A stretch of DNA of 7,649 bases from Opitutus sp. GAS368 (GTDB lineage Bacteria > Verrucomicrobiota > Verrucomicrobiae > Opitutales > UBA953), in contig CALQQQ010000049.1 in assembly GCA_943332745.1 (NCBI GenBank), positions 1-7,649 on the forward strand, read 5' to 3'. Shown piece after piece: positions 5,237-7,649 of the stretch. Within the stretch, counting starts at the first letter, position 1. Every line of letters starts with the position of its first letter. The position numbers and the translations under genes were made by a program. The notes under the pieces are model-generated. The model worked only from the letters and a program-made list of their open reading frames with translations, did no database searches and was not told where the DNA came from.

Positions 5237-6855
5237 TTGGTCTGAGTGGCAGCGCGTTGAGCTGGGGGCAAGGGCGGGAGGACGGGGAGGTCGAGGACCT
5301 GATGCCGGGCCAGGAGCCGCTCGCGGAGCTTGGCATAGTCCAAGGCCTGCACGCTCACGCCATCCTTGGCGGCAAGGGCGGCGGCGATGCCGGCGCTCTG
5401 ACCGATGGTCATCCAGGTCGGTTCGACGCGGACGGAGGAGTAGGCGACGTGCGTGGCCGAGAGCGCGACCGGCACGAGGAGGTTGGAGCATTCGGACGCC
5501 GAAGGCGTGATGGCGCGATAGGGAATGTGGTAGGCGGGGCCGTGGCGACGTCCCGGCACATGCACCGGCATGATCGTGCCTTCGTTGAGCACGCCGTCGG
5601 GCAGGGCGATCCGGCGGCAGTCATGCGAATCGATCGGGAACGACGATACCGCGATCGGGTCGTCCTTCTTCGGGTCGGAGAGCACGTCTTTCTGCGTCAG
5701 CATGTATCGGCCGTCCATGCGCCGTCCTTCGCGGACGTAGAGCTGGGGCGACCAATGGTCGGTCTCGGGGAATTCATCGCGGCAGAGGCCGATTTCAGCC
5801 ATCGTGGCGCGGATCTTCGCCGGCACGGCGGCATCCGTTGTCAGGAACTGATAGAACTCCAGCGTGTATTCCTTGTGCTTGTCCCAGAGCTTGGCACGAC
5901 CCTTTGGGTCGGACGCGCACCAGCCGTTAGCTTCTCCGACCATGCCCATCGAGAACATCTTCCCGATGCCGTTATTGGCATCGAATTTGCCGCCCGGAAG
6001 TGGGTAGAGGTCCCAAGGCAGTGGAGCATCGGGGTATTTCTGGAAATAGCGGCGGACCAGTTCGAAGCGGGCCGGGTCGTAGGCCTTGGGTGCGGGGAAG
6101 GGTACACGATTTGCGGGATCCTTCGTGAGGCAGAGGCGGAAGCTATAGACCATCACCGTCTGCTCGCCTTCTTTGTCGTCACCCTTGCGCACGGTCGTGA
6201 TGAACGGGAGGGGTAGCCCGTTGGCGTCGAAGCCATTGATCTCCATCTTCTGTTTCGGATACTGGCGACCAGCGAGGCTCTCCCCGTATTCGTCACGGCT
6301 TTCGCGGCCGAGCTGCCAGACGACACCGGACTTGGCCAGTAGGTCGCCTTCGTAGGTCGCATCGATGAAGACCTTGGCGGTGTGTGATCCGGTGCTGGTG
6401 ATGAGACGGATAATCTTCGGGCCCTCTTTTTCAACACCCGTGAGGGACTGTTTCGTCAGCACGGAGACGCCCGCTTCCTTGAGCATCGCCTGCGTCACCT
6501 GGGCGGCGACGTGCGGCTCATAGGTCCAGACTGCATTATCCTTCTTCGCCACATCGTAAGGGAGTTTTACGCCCCGGGCGGCGTAGTCGGCGGCGATCCG
6601 CTGATGCCATTCCTCGAAGAGTCCCAGTAGCGTGGAGCGGACAGTCTGGTTCGAATCGCTGAAGCTCAGACCGCCCGTATTGACTCCGCCGACATGGGTT
6701 GACGGTTCGAGGAGCACGACCTTCGCGCCTTCGCGGGCGGCGGCGATCGCGGCGCAGAACCCTCCGGGCGTGGCACCGTAGACGATGACGTCAGCCTCTT
6801 CGGCCCGGGCGAGGGGCAGTGAAAGTAAGAGCCCGAGGGCGAGGAGGAGGCGCAT
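5233..6855 (-). CDS. Exported FAD-dependent oxidoreductase (FAD_oxidored type)
   Basis: This gene encodes 540 residues with a signal peptide (MRLLLALGLLLSLPLARAEE). The FAD-binding Rossmann segment follows directly: DVIVYGATPGGFCAA (22-36), with GATPGG in place of the usual GxGxxG, closed by the acidic residue of VVLLEP (Glu50). Other landmarks of the PF12831 group are HVGGVNTGGLS (54-64), FIDATYEGD (163-171), YVREGRRMDG (373-382), SFPIDSHDCRR (405-415), YHIPYRAI (442-449) and the C-terminal flavin region EPTWMTIGQSAGIAAALA (478-495). Length and order are those of a full family member. The substrate is unknown; secreted members often accompany glycan-degradation genes, where oxidation of a sugar or similar alcohol is a reasonable guess. 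The ATG at 6855 starts the signal peptide exactly. A TTG ten codons upstream (6885) is possible but would add a non-hydrophobic extension. The start lies 68 bases after the sialidase-like gene and the stop overlaps the lipoprotein start. Confidence 0.9.
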   Translation of the reverse strand: MRLLLALGLLLSLPLARAEEADVIVYGATPGGFCAAIAAAREGAKVVLLEPSTHVGGVNTGGLSFSDSNQTVRSTLLGLFEEWHQRIAADYAARGVKLPYDVAKKDNAVWTYEPHVAAQVTQAMLKEAGVSVLTKQSLTGVEKEGPKIIRLITSTGSHTAKVFIDATYEGDLLAKSGVVWQLGRESRDEYGESLAGRQYPKQKMEINGFDANGLPLPFITTVRKGDDKEGEQTVMVYSFRLCLTKDPANRVPFPAPKAYDPARFELVRRYFQKYPDAPLPWDLYPLPGGKFDANNGIGKMFSMGMVGEANGWCASDPKGRAKLWDKHKEYTLEFYQFLTTDAAVPAKIRATMAEIGLCRDEFPETDHWSPQLYVREGRRMDGRYMLTQKDVLSDPKKDDPIAVSSFPIDSHDCRRIALPDGVLNEGTIMPVHVPGRRHGPAYHIPYRAITPSASECSNLLVPVALSATHVAYSSVRVEPTWMTIGQSAGIAAALAAKDGVSVQALDYAKLRERLLARHQVLDLPVLPPLPPAQRAATQTK

Positions 6856-6923
6856 GGGCGGGGAAGAGGGCAACTTAGCCCCCAACCCCGCTTTGCCAAC
6901 TCATTCTGCCTTTAGCGGCTGGT
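6856..6923. other. Short intergenic region, nothing distinctive
   Basis: The 68 bases between the sialidase-like gene and the flavoprotein hold a G-rich stretch and then a C/T-rich stretch just before the ATG. I see no Shine-Dalgarno, no terminator hairpin and no clear promoter. Co-transcription of the two genes is therefore likely. Confidence 0.35.
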
Positions 6924-7649
6924 TTACTTCGCCGGCAGGGGCGGTTGCTTGGCGCTGTAATGAACGGCGCGATGGCGGGAGTCGTCGTAGGCGAAGTGGA
7001 GCCACTGCTTGTCTGCGCTGACGAAGCCATCCGGATAGTTGAGCGACCCTTTCATGTGCTTACCGGGATACTTCGGGTCGGGTCCGGCTTCGGGGACGAG
7101 GACGCGCTGGTAGGGCCAGGTCTTGCCGTCATCGAAGCTGATCCAGAGGGAGAGGGGGGCGCGACGTTTGGAGTTGTTGTTGTGCAGTAGGGCGACGGCG
7201 CTGCCGCCGAGCGGAAAGAGCGTGGCCTTGCTGCCCGGGTTGGGGATGTCGGTGACCGTGGCGAATTCAGGCCAGGTGCGGCCGCCATCCTTGGACACGA
7301 CCTGATAGAGGACGCCGCCGAGGCCGTCGGCGCGGATGAACATGAGGATCGAGCCGTCGGCACGTTCATGGATCGTCGGTTCGGCCCAGCCGAAGTATTT
7401 GTCGTTGGGCGTGAGGCGCACGTTTCCGTGCTCGCTCCAGGTCTTGCCACCGTCGGAGCTCATCAGCACGCCATTGCGCGGATTGGTAAACGCACGATCG
7501 AGCGGGGCCTTGTCCTTCTCGGAGTCAGGACCGATGTAATGCTGGAAGGGCATCAGGATTCGCCCGTCGCGCGTGGTGATGGAAGGACGGATGAAGGTGC
7601 GTTCCTTGAGGCGGCCGGGCAGTTCGCTCGGCTTGCTCCAGGTCTTGAA
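6924..7649 (-). CDS. Sialidase-like BNR/Asp-box propeller, N-terminus cut by window edge
   Basis: The frame is open from the window edge to the TAA at 6926-6924, giving the last 241 residues. Three Asp boxes are clear: SSDGGKTW (64-71 of the visible part), SKDGGRTW (119-126) and SFDDGKTW (171-178). The first visible residues, FKTW, look like the end of a fourth. [12 protein letters not shown] (19-30), [13 protein letters not shown] (88-100), a following Arg106, and NYPDGF (204-209) are landmarks of the sialidase-like propeller family (PF13088, often labelled exo-alpha-sialidase). Real sialidases need an arginine triad, a Tyr/Glu pair and an Asp; the N-terminal part of that set is outside the window. 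Cleavage of sialic acid is thus only one option, and other glycosidase activities share the fold. The internal Met at 7553 is not a likely start, because clear family sequence continues upstream to the edge. A signal peptide is expected but not visible. Confidence 0.88.
   Translation of the reverse strand, partial: FKTWSKPSELPGRLKERTFIRPSITTRDGRILMPFQHYIGPDSEKDKAPLDRAFTNPRNGVLMSSDGGKTWSEHGNVRLTPNDKYFGWAEPTIHERADGSILMFIRADGLGGVLYQVVSKDGGRTWPEFATVTDIPNPGSKATLFPLGGSAVALLHNNNSKRRAPLSLWISFDDGKTWPYQRVLVPEAGPDPKYPGKHMKGSLNYPDGFVSADKQWLHFAYDDSRHRAVHYSAKQPPLPAK

Noticed and set aside
4037..5491. A longer version of the lipoprotein starting at 5491
   Set aside because: The extension is Arg/Pro-rich sequence inside the flavoprotein gene. 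The ATG at 5236 opens a textbook lipobox signal.
5257..6216. A 319-codon open frame on the plus strand
   Set aside because: It is antisense to well-conserved regions of the FAD oxidoreductase and has no recognisable domain.

Overview
The window looks like chromosomal DNA of a GC-rich bacterium of the Planctomycetota-Verrucomicrobiota group, and I lean towards an Opitutae-like verrucomicrobium. The main clue is the leftmost gene, which joins a planctomycete-type cytochrome c motif (CVSCH) to the start of a DUF1587-like region. Further clues are a run of exported beta-propeller proteins, a secreted FAD_oxidored-type flavoprotein, and start codons that mostly lack a Shine-Dalgarno sequence. The lineage call is an inference from gene content; no marker gene is present.

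All seven supported genes lie on the minus strand, so transcription runs from right to left. In that order they are: (1) 7649-6924, a sialidase-like BNR/Asp-box propeller whose N-terminus lies outside the window; (2) 6855-5233, an exported FAD-dependent oxidoreductase; (3) 5236-4037, a lipoprotein with Asp boxes, overlapping gene 2 by ATGA; (4) 3959-2718, an exported FG-GAP/VCBS calcium-motif propeller; (5) 2635-1436, an exported alpha/beta hydrolase of acetylxylan-esterase/dienelactone-hydrolase type; (6) 1439-543, an exported propeller with W-motif and LPNGN repeats, overlapping gene 5 by ATGA; (7) 413-1, an exported planctomycete-type cytochrome c/DUF1587 protein whose C-terminus lies outside the window.

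The gaps are short (68, 77, 82 and 129 bases). The gap at 2636-2717 holds a 38-bp nested palindrome with the look of a paired REP element. The gap at 414-542 holds three short palindromes in a row and probably separates gene 7 from the rest. The other two gaps hold only weak signals.

Every gene whose N-terminus is visible encodes a signal peptide or lipobox, so the products should act in the periplasm, at the outer membrane or outside the cell. A sialidase-like propeller, an esterase-like hydrolase, a flavin oxidoreductase and three further propellers together suggest handling of a decorated glycan or another complex extracellular substrate. The sequence does not name the substrate. No glycoside hydrolase of certain activity, sulfatase, transporter or regulator is visible. 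I saw no tRNA, rRNA, CRISPR array, transposase or phage gene.
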